A stretch of 64,000 bases of DNA from Paracoccaceae bacterium (lineage in GTDB: Bacteria; Pseudomonadota; Alphaproteobacteria; Rhodobacterales; Rhodobacteraceae). The DNA lies in the NCBI GenBank assembly GCA_022824005.1, contig JAJEBG010000023.1, forward strand, positions 62,001 to 126,000, read 5' to 3'. The translations under genes and the position numbers were made by a program. The notes below the pieces were generated by a model that searched no databases, was not told the DNA's origin, and was given only the letters and a program-made list of their open reading frames with translations. Every line of letters starts with the position of its first letter. Positions within the stretch are counted from its first letter, which is position 1. Shown here one piece after another: positions 26,734 through 39,059 of this stretch.

Positions 26734-28220
26734 TCAAGCCGGCTCCGCCACGGGTGCGTTTTCACCATCTTTACGCTGACCTGCCAGAGAGGTTTTATTC
26801 TCCTTATCCGCCCGTCCCGGTCCGTCAGCCTAAACTCATTGCCGTCAACGAATCTCTTGCTGAATCCTTGCTCATTGAACCTGAACAATTTCAAAGCCAA
26901 GACTTTATTGACATTTTCTCTGGCAACCGAGTGGCTATGGGCTCCAAACCTTTATCAATGGTCTATGCGGGGCATCAATTCGGCAATTGGGTTCCCCGTC
27001 TTGGCGATGGTCGTGCCCATTTGCTAGGGGAAATCAAAGATCAAACGGGGCAGATCTATGATGTTCAACTGAAAGGGTCAGGCCCCACAATCTACTCACG
27101 AGGCGGTGACGGTCGGGCGGGTCTAGGTCCCGTCCTCCGTGAATTTCTTGTCAGTGAGGGGATGCAGGCGTTGGGAATCCCGACGACGCAAGTCTTGTGT
27201 GCCATTGAGTCAGGCGACACTATCTTTCGTGAAACAACGTTGCCCGGGGCGGTTCTGACACGAATCGCTCGCAGCCATATTCGTATCGGAACTTTCCAAT
27301 ATTTTTTATCAAGAAATGATCATAAAGGTTTGGAATTGCTGCTTAATTTCACTTTGCAACGACTCTATCCGCAACACGCAGCGGAAGGTTGCCCGGCCCT
27401 TGAATTGCTAAAGGCGACTTGTGAGGGGCAAGCAAGCCTCATCGCCAAGTGGATGGGGGTCGGGTTTATTCACGGAGTGATGAATACCGACAATATGTCG
27501 CTATCCTGTGAGACCATTGATTACGGTCCCTGTGCCTTCATGGATGAATTTCATCACAATAAAGTTTTCAGCTCCATCGACGGGAACGGCCGATACGCCT
27601 ATCAGAATCAGCCGGCCATAGCCCATTGGAATTTGGTGCAACTTGCTAACTGCTTGTTGCCGATGATTGATACAGATCGAAAGCAAGCTATCGACCGAGC
27701 AACCGAGATTGTCCACTCTTTCGATGATCGTTTTCAACATTATTGGCAGCGCGTTCTGGCGAAAAAACTGGGCTTTTCTACATTTGTCGATGGTGATGCT
27801 GATCTCGCAAGACAATGGTTGCAATTGATGGAAGACTCGGAGGCCGATTTCACACTGGCATTTCGATATCTTTCTCACTGCGTAGATGCGTCTCAAAAAG
27901 CCTCCCAAGACTTTCTCCAACTCTTTGATCAAAATGACGCAATCCATGAATGGCTGGCAAAATGGCATAGGAGATTATCGCAAGAGGCGGGAGAGCCCGC
28001 CCAACGCGCCATCGCCATGTGTTCGGTCAATCCCCTTGTCATTCCTCGAAACCACCAAATCGAAAAGACAATCCAAGGTGCGTTAAAGGGAGATTATACC
28101 CATTTCACTCGTTTGCGCTCGGCTCTGCATAGACCTTTTGACGATGCGCCATCTCAATCTGAATTTAGCCAAGCGCCCACGAAACACGAACGTGTCAGCC
28201 AGACTTTTTGTGGGACTTAA
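26730..28220 (+). CDS. selO: Protein adenylyltransferase SelO (YdiU)
   Basis: SelO is a pseudokinase-fold enzyme that transfers AMP from ATP to Ser/Thr/Tyr of proteins, linked to redox stress. The 496-residue product shows YAGHQFGNWVPRLGDGRA, QLKGSGPTIYSRGGDGRAG, LREFLVSEGM, HGVMNTDNMSL and IDYGPCAFMD, the latter two holding the catalytic Asn and Asp. The usual C-terminal Cys pair region is reduced to FCGT. It overlaps the nucleoside hydrolase by 4 bases. Confidence 0.95.
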   Translation: MIKPAPPRVRFHHLYADLPERFYSPYPPVPVRQPKLIAVNESLAESLLIEPEQFQSQDFIDIFSGNRVAMGSKPLSMVYAGHQFGNWVPRLGDGRAHLLGEIKDQTGQIYDVQLKGSGPTIYSRGGDGRAGLGPVLREFLVSEGMQALGIPTTQVLCAIESGDTIFRETTLPGAVLTRIARSHIRIGTFQYFLSRNDHKGLELLLNFTLQRLYPQHAAEGCPALELLKATCEGQASLIAKWMGVGFIHGVMNTDNMSLSCETIDYGPCAFMDEFHHNKVFSSIDGNGRYAYQNQPAIAHWNLVQLANCLLPMIDTDRKQAIDRATEIVHSFDDRFQHYWQRVLAKKLGFSTFVDGDADLARQWLQLMEDSEADFTLAFRYLSHCVDASQKASQDFLQLFDQNDAIHEWLAKWHRRLSQEAGEPAQRAIAMCSVNPLVIPRNHQIEKTIQGALKGDYTHFTRLRSALHRPFDDAPSQSEFSQAPTKHERVSQTFCGT

Positions 28221-28379
28221 AACATAGGAGCGAGGCGATCGTCTGCTCCATTTGCCTCAGCTTGTGCCCACATTGGTTGAACAGTACTCCACAATATCAT
28301 CAAATGAGAGGACGCGAGGCCACCACGAGTGGCGGATTTTCGCCTTTCAAATTGGGCGCCGCCTCATTAGACTGGCGTT

Positions 28380-31163
<2,784 letters not shown>

Positions 31164-31226
31164 AAGAGGTTTATTTCTGTTACCAAGCCGATAAAATACA
31201 AGCACTAATTTGGGATTTTTTCAACA

Positions 31227-32486
31227 ATGACAACACCGCCGAAATCCGAATTCCTTAAGGTCATGAAAGCGCGCGGCTTTTATGATGATTGCAGCGATAT
31301 TCAACAACTGGATGAGGCACTCGAAAGCGGTGTGGTGACGGCCTATATCGGCTTTGATGCGACGGCCAAATCCCTCCATGTCGGCAGTTTGATTCAAATT
31401 ATGATGCTGCGATGGCTGCAAAGAACGGGGCATCGACCTATTGTATTGATGGGCGGGGGCACCACCCAAGTGGGTGATCCCTCATTCAGGTCTGATGAGC
31501 GCCCTCTCCTTTCCAAAGACGAAATTAACCAGAATATTTCCGGCATCCGTCGTGTGTTTGAGCGGTTTTTGGTCTTTGGCGAGGGCCCGACCGATGCCAT
31601 TATGATCAACAATGCCGATTGGCTTGATGATCTGAATTACCTTACTTTTTTACGCCAGATCGGACGGCACTTTTCGATCAACCGAATGTTATCTTTTGAA
31701 TCGGTTAAATCAAGACTTGATCGGGAACAGTCCCTGTCTTTTCTTGAATTCAATTACATGATCCTACAATCCTATGATTTTTTCATCCTGCAACAGAAAT
31801 TGGGCTGTCGTTTGCAAATGGGAGGTTCAGATCAATGGGGAAATATTGTCAATGGGGTTGATCTGATTCGGCGCATTAACAACCGGACTGTATTTGGATT
31901 GACCTCGCCCCTACTCACGACCGCGAGCGGTGCCAAGATGGGCAAGACCGCGTCAGGGGCCGTCTGGCTCGACGCCGACCTGCTTTCGCCCTTTGATTTT
32001 TGGCAATTCTGGCGCAACACAAATGATAAGGATGTGGCGAAGTTCCTCGCCCTATTTACGGATATTGACATGGCTGAATGTCAACGGCTCGGTCAGGTTG
32101 ACGACAGAAATGATATCAATGCGGCCAAAGTGATCTTGGCCGACAAGGTCACTGAACTTACGCACGGCGTTGTCGCGGCCCGTGAATCACGACAAACAGC
32201 AGAGGCGGTCTTTTCTCGGGGAGCGACCGGCATCGGCATACCCGAGATGCTTCTTGATCAGAAAGACGTTCAGGGGGGGCTGACAATTTTACAAGCTCTG
32301 GTGCAAACAGGTCTTGCCGATTCAGGGAAAGCGGCACGACGTCTCATCACCGGAGGTGGCGTTAAAGTTAATGGCCAACAAATCTCTGATGCGTCGCACC
32401 GCATTGATCCCAAGAAATGGGATGGTGATTCGGTGGTCTTATCTGCGAGTCGCAAACGGCACGCGTCCATCCGTCGGCGTCGTTAA
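31227..32486 (+). CDS. tyrS: Tyrosyl-tRNA synthetase
   Basis: TyrS charges tRNA(Tyr). The 419-residue class I enzyme has the TyrRS start [19 protein letters not shown] (HVGS as first signature), [39 protein letters not shown] and KMGKTASG as the second signature. The C-terminal S4-like RNA-binding domain is present ([17 protein letters not shown]). It converges on a DUF3179 gene with a 13-base gap. Confidence 0.97.
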   Translation: MTTPPKSEFLKVMKARGFYDDCSDIQQLDEALESGVVTAYIGFDATAKSLHVGSLIQIMMLRWLQRTGHRPIVLMGGGTTQVGDPSFRSDERPLLSKDEINQNISGIRRVFERFLVFGEGPTDAIMINNADWLDDLNYLTFLRQIGRHFSINRMLSFESVKSRLDREQSLSFLEFNYMILQSYDFFILQQKLGCRLQMGGSDQWGNIVNGVDLIRRINNRTVFGLTSPLLTTASGAKMGKTASGAVWLDADLLSPFDFWQFWRNTNDKDVAKFLALFTDIDMAECQRLGQVDDRNDINAAKVILADKVTELTHGVVAARESRQTAEAVFSRGATGIGIPEMLLDQKDVQGGLTILQALVQTGLADSGKAARRLITGGGVKVNGQQISDASHRIDPKKWDGDSVVLSASRKRHASIRRRR

Positions 32487-32499
32487 AGTTAAGCTTACG

Positions 32500-33486
32500 T
32501 TACGGTTGGATCATCCATTGCCCATCGGGAAAGAAGGCGTGGAAAGCAAAGGCGAAGAGTATGTCATGGGCAACGATCTGCCCCGATTCGGCATCGGTGA
32601 CCCGAATGGTTCCAATCTCCCGCCCCTCCGACAATTCACTTGTATCCAAAGGAGATGATTGTCCTTCGCGCCAATCAATTTGATAACCCTGTTCAATAAT
32701 CTGGGTTTCTCGGCGCAATCTCGGGAGCGGCCACGCCATATCTTCGATTCGAACCACGCGCACAAGAGGAGGGATATTGTGAGGTGGATTCTCTCCTTGG
32801 TAAAGGAAAGGCCGCGCCGAACTATCGTAACCGATATAGGGATTGCGACCATAGGGGCGAGAGAATTGCGGTTGATCCATCACCTCGGCTCCCTCACCGG
32901 CCATCAGGCGATATTCCTGCCAACTCAATGTCATGGCGGGTATTTGTTGTAAGACCTGGCCGACAAAGTCACCGGCAATGCCCTCCCCAAGGGCTTGCTG
33001 CCACCAACTCTCGGTTTCTCGATCATACATAATCATGTCGGAAAATCTGAGTTGGCCTGTGACACCAAAGTTTAGAATTTGGTCGTTTATGCGGCGATCA
33101 AAAACTATTCCAGAATTGCATAAAGGGCAGTAGGTGATCGCGAGTCTTTGCTCATTGATTTGGTCATTCACAATCTCATGCCAAAGAAGATAGCGGATGG
33201 GGTAAGCCCGCCATTGTCCCCTCACGGCAACGGCAATGACCGGCTCGCGCGGGTTCAGCCGCGTCTCTTCAGAGGCGAAGATGATGGCGGGGTCAGAAAT
33301 GGCAGGAATACCATCCTTCGGGACGCCCCCTGAGATGATTTCAGATGGCTCAACACTGAGAGTTGAAAAGTCTGTGTCGGGCCATTCATCGCGCCAATCC
33401 GAAGCCTCTCCGGTATGTGGCGAGATCAAGCCTAGTGACATCAATGCGATAGCGAGGAGGCTGCTTCGGTATGGCACTTCATTCAC
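32500..33486 (-). CDS. DUF3179 secreted protein
   Basis: A 328-residue protein with a Sec signal peptide (LLAIALMSLGLISPHTGEA) and the DUF3179 core: AVRGQWRAYPIRYLLWHEIVND is preceded by PREPVIAV, then ITYCPLCNSGIVFDR with two cysteines, and FGVTGQLRFSDMIMYDRETESWW. The biochemical role of the family is not known to me. It overlaps the peptidyl-prolyl isomerase gene upstream by 4 bases, so both are exported products of one operon. Confidence 0.88.
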   Translation of the reverse strand: MNEVPYRSSLLAIALMSLGLISPHTGEASDWRDEWPDTDFSTLSVEPSEIISGGVPKDGIPAISDPAIIFASEETRLNPREPVIAVAVRGQWRAYPIRYLLWHEIVNDQINEQRLAITYCPLCNSGIVFDRRINDQILNFGVTGQLRFSDMIMYDRETESWWQQALGEGIAGDFVGQVLQQIPAMTLSWQEYRLMAGEGAEVMDQPQFSRPYGRNPYIGYDSSARPFLYQGENPPHNIPPLVRVVRIEDMAWPLPRLRRETQIIEQGYQIDWREGQSSPLDTSELSEGREIGTIRVTDAESGQIVAHDILFAFAFHAFFPDGQWMIQP

Positions 33487-34061
33487 TTCATCGATTTGAG
33501 ACGGACAGTGACCATATAATCGGGGTTTTCTCGCACCACGCCATTGGCCGATGGGTCTCCCCGTTTGATTTGATCCACAACATCTTGGCCCGCAATGACA
33601 CGACCAATGACCGTGTATTGACCGTTCAAAAATGGGGCCGCCTCAAACATGATAAAAAATTGTGAATTGGCGCTGTTGGGACTTTGGGCCCGCGCCATAC
33701 CCACTACGCCTTTTTCATAAGGAAGATTAGAAAATTCGGCAGGCAAGTCGGGTTTGTCTGAACCGCCTTGACCGGCACGCCGCAGATCATCGTTGTGGTG
33801 ATGGCCATACTGAACGTCACCGGTTTGTGCCATAAAACCGTCAATCACCCGGTGAAAGACCACACCATCGTATTGACCATCCGCGGCTAGTTCCTTGACT
33901 CTGTCGACATGTTGAGGCGCGATATCAGATAGAAGTTGAATCTCAACGACTCCATTGGCCTCACCGGCCACTTCGATGAGCAAAATATTGTCGGACTCAG
34001 AGGATAGAACAGAGGTCGCAACAGTGGCCGCGGTCACCGCGCCGATGGTTATTTTTTTCAA
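33483..34061 (-). CDS. Secreted cyclophilin-type peptidyl-prolyl cis-trans isomerase
   Basis: Cyclophilins speed proline isomerisation; this one is likely periplasmic. The chosen start is a TTG at 34061, 9 bases after AAAGGA, giving 192 residues with an N-terminal signal-like stretch (KKITIGAVTAATVATS). The longer frame to 34184 would overlap coaD by 86 bases. Cyclophilin landmarks are present: VVFHRVIDGFMAQTGDV, MARAQSPNSANSQFFIMF, and NGQYTVIGRVIAGQDVVD. It lies 37 bases after coaD and overlaps the DUF3179 gene by 4. Confidence 0.92.
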   Translation of the reverse strand: MKKITIGAVTAATVATSVLSSESDNILLIEVAGEANGVVEIQLLSDIAPQHVDRVKELAADGQYDGVVFHRVIDGFMAQTGDVQYGHHHNDDLRRAGQGGSDKPDLPAEFSNLPYEKGVVGMARAQSPNSANSQFFIMFEAAPFLNGQYTVIGRVIAGQDVVDQIKRGDPSANGVVRENPDYMVTVRLKSMK

Positions 34062-34098
34062 GTGATGTAATCCTTTATTGTGAGAGTGAAGGAGGTTA

Positions 34099-34611
34099 TC
34101 AGGACTTTCCTTTTGGCGGAACGTCAAAATGTTTGTTGAGCGAATGGGCAACAAAGGGCGGCACAAAAGGACAAACATCGCCACCTAAACGGGCAATTTC
34201 TTTCACCAGTCTTGACGAGATCGCCTGACAGCGGGCGTCGGCCATAAGGAAAACAGTTTCAATGTCGGCGTTGAGAGTCCGGTTCATTCCAACCATCTGA
34301 TACTCATATTCGAAATCTGACACCGCGCGCAGGCCGCGGATAATAATGCTCGCCCCCACATCATTGGCACAATCTACCAGAAGATTGCGAAACGGATGCG
34401 CACAGATGTCAATTTTGACCTCGCGCTTGATAAGTTTGGCGGATTGCGAAATCATATCAGCCCGTTCTTCAAAATTGAATAACGGACTCTTCTCGCTATT
34501 GATAGCGATTCCCACCACCAATTTATCCACCAAAGCCGCGGCGCGTCGAATAATGTCTAAATGGCCGTAAGTCACCGGGTCGAAGGTGCCAGGGTAGAGC
34601 GCAACTTTCAT
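34099..34611 (-). CDS. coaD: Phosphopantetheine adenylyltransferase
   Basis: CoaD makes dephospho-CoA from phosphopantetheine and ATP. The 170-residue product starts with MKVALYPGTFDPVTYGHLDII, whose T/HxGH motif binds ATP, and has IIRGLRAVSDFEYEYQM and SSRLVKEIARLGGDV. The ATG at 34611 has GGAAA 6 bases upstream; a GTG at 34623 is the alternative. The coaD-cyclophilin pairing is common in alphaproteobacteria, usually near gyrA, which here lies 9 kb away. Confidence 0.97.
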   Translation of the reverse strand: MKVALYPGTFDPVTYGHLDIIRRAAALVDKLVVGIAINSEKSPLFNFEERADMISQSAKLIKREVKIDICAHPFRNLLVDCANDVGASIIIRGLRAVSDFEYEYQMVGMNRTLNADIETVFLMADARCQAISSRLVKEIARLGGDVCPFVPPFVAHSLNKHFDVPPKGKS

Positions 34612-34637
34612 CTGGTTTTCCACGTGTCAGGATATCA

Positions 34638-35072
34638 TCAATGTCCGCTGACCATCTCCTCAAGAGCGTCGCGCTCGAGGTTGAGTTCATTGAGACGGGC
34701 TTTGACCACATCACCGATTGAAATGAGGCCGACCATCACTTGGCGATCAAGCACCGGCATATGCCGAAAACGGCTCGTCGTCATCACTGATAGAATATGA
34801 TCAGCCGTATCGGTAAGTTGGCAACTAATAACTTGGCGGCTCATAATGGAGGTCACTCCCTTGTGGAGCAAATGTTCCCCCATCGTCGCCAATTCTCGGA
34901 CGATATCTCTCTCCGATAAAATACCCTCTGGGCTTGTGCCCGTTGAGGAGACCACCAATGCACCCACCCGGTGCTCGGCAAGACAAACAATTGCTTCCTT
35001 AACACTCGCTGTCGGCTTGATGGTCAGGACATCACCACTCTCTTTTGCTTTTAGAATCTGTTCAACGAACAT
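34638..35072 (-). CDS. Protein with paired CBS domains
   Basis: The 144-residue product consists of two CBS motifs: residues about 8-65 (TASVKEAIVCLAEHRVGALVV, GILSERDIVREL) and 75-130 (DTADHILSVMTTSRFRHMPVL, GLISIGDVVKARL). CBS pairs bind adenosine nucleotides and regulate partner proteins. No fused catalytic domain is present. It is the first gene upstream of coaD on the minus strand, 26 bases away, and divergent from the valine operon. Confidence 0.88.
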   Translation of the reverse strand: MFVEQILKAKESGDVLTIKPTASVKEAIVCLAEHRVGALVVSSTGTSPEGILSERDIVRELATMGEHLLHKGVTSIMSRQVISCQLTDTADHILSVMTTSRFRHMPVLDRQVMVGLISIGDVVKARLNELNLERDALEEMVSGH

Positions 35073-35306
35073 GGTTCGAATTCCCTACTAAGTTTACCCA
35101 TCCTACGCTGAATCGCGGACAATTCTCAACAACTTTTCGCCCCCGTGGCTTTACCCCAAAAATGCGGCCCCATTTGAAGAGACCGGCGTTGGTTCATTTC
35201 AAGATAATTTGATGAGCTAGTTGAACCTGTATTTTTGTCGCGAGATGTTGACTCGCCGGCGAAAAGGCACCAATTAATTCATGCGTTTTACTTAAGGAAT
35301 ATGTCG

Positions 35307-36806
35307 ATGCAAGAGTTAAGCCATTTTATAGACGGTCGTCATCAATCGGGCCAATCGGGCCGTTTTGGCGATGTCTACAACCCTGCCACCGGGGAGATTC
35401 AGGCGAAAGTTCCCCTCGCTTCAAGGGAAGAACTTGATCGGGCGGTGCAAAGTGCCAAGAAAGCGCAGCCAGCTTGGGCGGCCGTCAATCCGCAAAAACG
35501 GGCTCGTGTGATGATGGAATTTATTCGTCTCCTGCATCGTGATATGGAGGCATTGGCAGAAATCCTCTCCCGCGAGCACGGCAAAACGTTACCCGATGCT
35601 CGAGGCGATATCCAACGTGGGCTCGAAGTTGTCGAGTTCTGCATCGCGACGCCACATTTTCTTAAGGGTGATTATTCAGCGAGCGCCGGACCAAATATTG
35701 ACCTGTATTCCATGCGGCAACCGCTCGGTATTGCAGCTGGAATTACACCTTTCAATTTTCCCGCGATGATCCCCATGTGGAAATTTGCCCCCGCCATTGC
35801 CTGCGGAAATGCTTTTATTCTCAAACCATCTGAACGCGACCCATCCGTGCCCATCAAACTTGCCGAACTCATGCTAGAGGCGGGTTTGCCAGAGGGGATA
35901 TTGCAAGTTGTTAACGGTGATAAAGTGGCGGTTAATGCCATACTCGAGCACCCCGACATCAGTGCTGTGGGATTTGTCGGCTCGACACCCATTGCGCAAT
36001 ATATCTACTCACAAGCCTCGGCCTCGGGAAAACGCGTCCAATGTTTTGGCGGCGCCAAGAACCATATGATCATCATGCCAGATGCCGACCTTGACCAAGC
36101 CGCCGATGCATTGGTTGGAGCGGGCTATGGAGCCGCTGGAGAGCGATGCATGGCGATATCGGTCGCTGTACCCGTAGGCGATCAGACCGCCGATGCTCTG
36201 ATGGCGCGGTTGATTCCAAAAGTTGAGGACTTGAGGGTCGGCCCCTACACCGCGGGAGACGATGTTGATTTCGGTCCTCTGATCACCAAAGAGGCCAAAG
36301 AACGGGTGTTGGGTCTCATTCAATCAGGTGTGAAGCAGGGGGCCGAATTGGCGGTTGATCATAGGGCGTTCTCCCTTCAAGGCTATGAAGAGGGTTTCTT
36401 TGTCGGCCCGCATTTGTTTGATCGGGTCAGTAGAGATATGGACATCTACAAAAATGAGATTTTTGGGCCTGTTCTCTCCACCGTTCGCGCCGAGTCTTAC
36501 GAAGACGCTATTGGCCTTGCCTCGGACAATCCCTATGGGAATGGCGTGGCTATATTTACTCGTGACGGAGATACGGCGCGCGATTTTGTGGATCGGGTGA
36601 ATGTCGGTATGGTGGGGGTCAATTTTCCCATTCCCGTTCCCCTCGCCTATCACACATTCGGTGGATGGAAAAAATCAGGTTTTGGTGACCTCAATCAACA
36701 TGGCCCGGACGCTTACCGGTTCTACACCCGAACTAAAACTGTAACATCGAGATGGCCGTCGGGAATTAAAGAAGGGGCCTCACTGAATATACCGGTCATG
36801 GAATAA
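35307..36806 (+). CDS. mmsA: CoA-acylating methylmalonate-semialdehyde dehydrogenase
   Basis: MmsA oxidises methylmalonate semialdehyde to propionyl-CoA, the last step of valine breakdown. From the ATG at 35307 the product has 499 residues; AAGGAA ends 7 bases upstream. ATG 35301 is also possible, and a far upstream start at 35235 has no support. ELSHFIDGR begins the family N-terminus; ITPFNFPAMIPMWKFAPAIA, GFVGSTPIAQYIY, the catalytic Cys in GAAGERCMAISV, and YKNEIFGPVLS follow. It leads a four-gene valine/isobutyrate operon. Confidence 0.95.
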   Translation: MQELSHFIDGRHQSGQSGRFGDVYNPATGEIQAKVPLASREELDRAVQSAKKAQPAWAAVNPQKRARVMMEFIRLLHRDMEALAEILSREHGKTLPDARGDIQRGLEVVEFCIATPHFLKGDYSASAGPNIDLYSMRQPLGIAAGITPFNFPAMIPMWKFAPAIACGNAFILKPSERDPSVPIKLAELMLEAGLPEGILQVVNGDKVAVNAILEHPDISAVGFVGSTPIAQYIYSQASASGKRVQCFGGAKNHMIIMPDADLDQAADALVGAGYGAAGERCMAISVAVPVGDQTADALMARLIPKVEDLRVGPYTAGDDVDFGPLITKEAKERVLGLIQSGVKQGAELAVDHRAFSLQGYEEGFFVGPHLFDRVSRDMDIYKNEIFGPVLSTVRAESYEDAIGLASDNPYGNGVAIFTRDGDTARDFVDRVNVGMVGVNFPIPVPLAYHTFGGWKKSGFGDLNQHGPDAYRFYTRTKTVTSRWPSGIKEGASLNIPVME

Positions 36807-36841
36807 ATATGGATGTTCTTGAGTAAAGGGAGTGTTGGAAT

Positions 36842-37990
36842 ATGGATTTTTCGCTGACTGAAGAGCAGGAAGCCATCATGGAAATGGCGCGGGGATTTGG
36901 GGAAGACAATATCGCCCCGTATGCTCTTGACTGGGATAAAGAAGGAAATATTCCCAAAGAACTATGGCTGGAGGCTGGAAAACTAGGTCTGGGTGCCATT
37001 AATGTCAGTGAGGATTTCGGTGGCTCTGGTCTCTCTCGACTCGACGCGTCGTTGATCTTTGAAGCCTTGTCTCGGTCCTGTCCGTCGGTGGCCGCTTTTC
37101 TCTCCATCCACAATATGTGTGTATGGATGATCGATACCTTTGGCGATGAAGACCTGAAGGCGCGATTTCTCGACCAAGCCGTGACGATGAATCAGGTGCT
37201 GTCATATTGCTTGACCGAACCGGGTTCTGGCTCTGATGCGAGTGCACTCACGACATCAGCATCTCGAACCAATCACGGCTGGCGGCTCAATGGCACCAAG
37301 TCCTTTATTTCCGGCGGTGGCTACTCCGATGCCTATATTGTCATGGCCCGTACCGGCACACAGGATTCAAAAGGAATTTCTGCCATCGTGGTGACGGCCG
37401 ATGCGCCGGGGCTTTCCTTTGGGGGATTGGAAGATAAAATGGGCTGGCGGGCGCAACCCACTCGACAGGTTCAAATGGATGATTGTGACGTGAGCATGAA
37501 TAATTTGTTGGGTGAAGAAGGGGCGGGATTTCGTTACGCTATGGCCGGGCTTGACGGCGGCCGGCTCAACATTGCCGCGTGCTCACTCGGGGCCGCCCAA
37601 TCCGCTTATGAGAAAACCCTGACCTATATGGACGAGCGGAAAGCCTTTGGTGAAAAACTTCACGCCTTTCAAGCCTTGCAATTCAAAGTCGCTGACATGA
37701 AAACCCAATTGGAAGCTGCCCGATCAATGTTGCGACAAGCGGCTTGGAAACTCGACCAAAAGGCAAAAGATGCCACCGCCTTCTGCGCCATGGCAAAGCG
37801 TTTTGTCACGGATACAGGTTTTAACGTGGCCAACGAATGCCTTCAGTTGCATGGTGGATATGGCTACCTCACAGATTATGGGATTGAGAAAATCGTTCGC
37901 GACCTCAGAGTCCATCAGATACTTGAGGGAACCAATGAGATCATGCGGTTGATTATCTTTCGACATATTCAAGCCGAACTTCATCAATGA
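36842..37990 (+). CDS. Acyl-CoA dehydrogenase, probable isobutyryl-CoA dehydrogenase
   Basis: A flavoenzyme that oxidises an acyl-CoA at C2-C3. The 382-residue product has the family pattern: FSLTEEQEAIMEMARGF, YCLTEPGSGSDASAL, SFISGGGYSDAYIVMARTG, ERKAFGEKLHAFQALQFKVAD, and the catalytic Glu in HQILEGTNEIMR. The isobutyryl-CoA specificity is inferred from the operon, in which the next gene hydrolyses 3-hydroxyisobutyryl-CoA. It overlaps that gene by 4 bases. Confidence 0.92.
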   Translation: MDFSLTEEQEAIMEMARGFGEDNIAPYALDWDKEGNIPKELWLEAGKLGLGAINVSEDFGGSGLSRLDASLIFEALSRSCPSVAAFLSIHNMCVWMIDTFGDEDLKARFLDQAVTMNQVLSYCLTEPGSGSDASALTTSASRTNHGWRLNGTKSFISGGGYSDAYIVMARTGTQDSKGISAIVVTADAPGLSFGGLEDKMGWRAQPTRQVQMDDCDVSMNNLLGEEGAGFRYAMAGLDGGRLNIAACSLGAAQSAYEKTLTYMDERKAFGEKLHAFQALQFKVADMKTQLEAARSMLRQAAWKLDQKAKDATAFCAMAKRFVTDTGFNVANECLQLHGGYGYLTDYGIEKIVRDLRVHQILEGTNEIMRLIIFRHIQAELHQ

Positions 37991-39039
37991 ATGACATTAT
38001 CGTCCGCGTCGAAGGCCGAGCGGGTCGGATCACATTGAACCGGCCTCACGCCCTCAACGCCATGACATATGCCATGTGTCTGGCCATCAAAGAGGTGTTG
38101 AAATGTTGGGTTAACTGCCCTGATGTTGACCTTATACTCATTGACGCGATTGGCGAACGTGCCTTCTGTGCCGGGGGCGATGTCGCCGATATGTATCATC
38201 GCGCCCCCAACGATCGGACTGTTTTCGGACGAAAGTTCTGGCGGGACGAATATCGGATGAATGCGGCAATATCCGACTACCCGAAACCCATCGTCAGTTT
38301 TCTCCACGGATTTGTGATGGGGGGTGGTGTGGGTATCGGCTGTCACGGCTCGCACCGGATTGTCGGAGAGAGCAGTCAAATCGCCATGCCTGAATGCGCC
38401 ATTGGTTTGGTTCCCGATGTCGGCGGCTCCTATCTCTTGGCACAAGGGCCGGGGCGGACGGGCGAATATCTCGGCATCACTGGCCAGCGCATGAATGCGA
38501 CGGATGCCATACTCATCGGCTTTGCCGACATATTTATCGCCCAATCAGATTGGCCAGAGATCAAAGGTGCGCTTTGCCGCGAGGGTCAACTGACCGCTAT
38601 TGAGGCCGCCACATCCCCTCCTCCAATGGCGAGTCAAATAACTCCGCAACAAGATTCCATTGATCAACATTTCTCACAATCAACCCTCGTCGATGTGATG
38701 AACTCGCTTGAGAATAAAAAGTCAGATTTTACGAATCATTGTCTTAAATTGATGTCTCGAAACTCACCTTTGTCGATGGCTTGCACATTGGCGTTGATTG
38801 GACAGCAAAGGCGATCGCAAGATTTACGTCAAGGATTGAGTCTCGAATACCGTTTTGTTTCGCGTGCTCTCGATTCGGCTGATTTTATGGAGGGGATCCG
38901 CTCGTTAATTATCGACAAAGATAACCAACCCAATTGGAGCCATGCCGCGCCTAATGAGATTGAAGACATTGAAATTGAAGCCCTCCTCGCGCCACTCGGA
39001 ACCGACGAATTGACGTGGGATGATAGGCCTCACTATTGA
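37987..39039 (+). CDS. 3-hydroxyisobutyryl-CoA hydrolase (enoyl-CoA hydratase family)
   Basis: This crotonase-fold enzyme releases free 3-hydroxyisobutyrate in valine degradation, avoiding loss of CoA-bound intermediate. The 350-residue product is longer than plain enoyl-CoA hydratases, as in HIBCH. It shows ITLNRPHALNAMTYAM, RAFCAGGDVADMY, FLHGFVMGGGVGIGCHGSHR and AMPECAIGLVPDVGGSYLL. It overlaps the dehydrogenase upstream by 4 bases; mmsB follows. Enoyl-CoA hydratase is the alternative, less likely by length and context. Confidence 0.9.
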   Translation: MNDIIVRVEGRAGRITLNRPHALNAMTYAMCLAIKEVLKCWVNCPDVDLILIDAIGERAFCAGGDVADMYHRAPNDRTVFGRKFWRDEYRMNAAISDYPKPIVSFLHGFVMGGGVGIGCHGSHRIVGESSQIAMPECAIGLVPDVGGSYLLAQGPGRTGEYLGITGQRMNATDAILIGFADIFIAQSDWPEIKGALCREGQLTAIEAATSPPPMASQITPQQDSIDQHFSQSTLVDVMNSLENKKSDFTNHCLKLMSRNSPLSMACTLALIGQQRRSQDLRQGLSLEYRFVSRALDSADFMEGIRSLIIDKDNQPNWSHAAPNEIEDIEIEALLAPLGTDELTWDDRPHY

Positions 39040-39059
39040 ATCAGAAGGATGACGATGCC

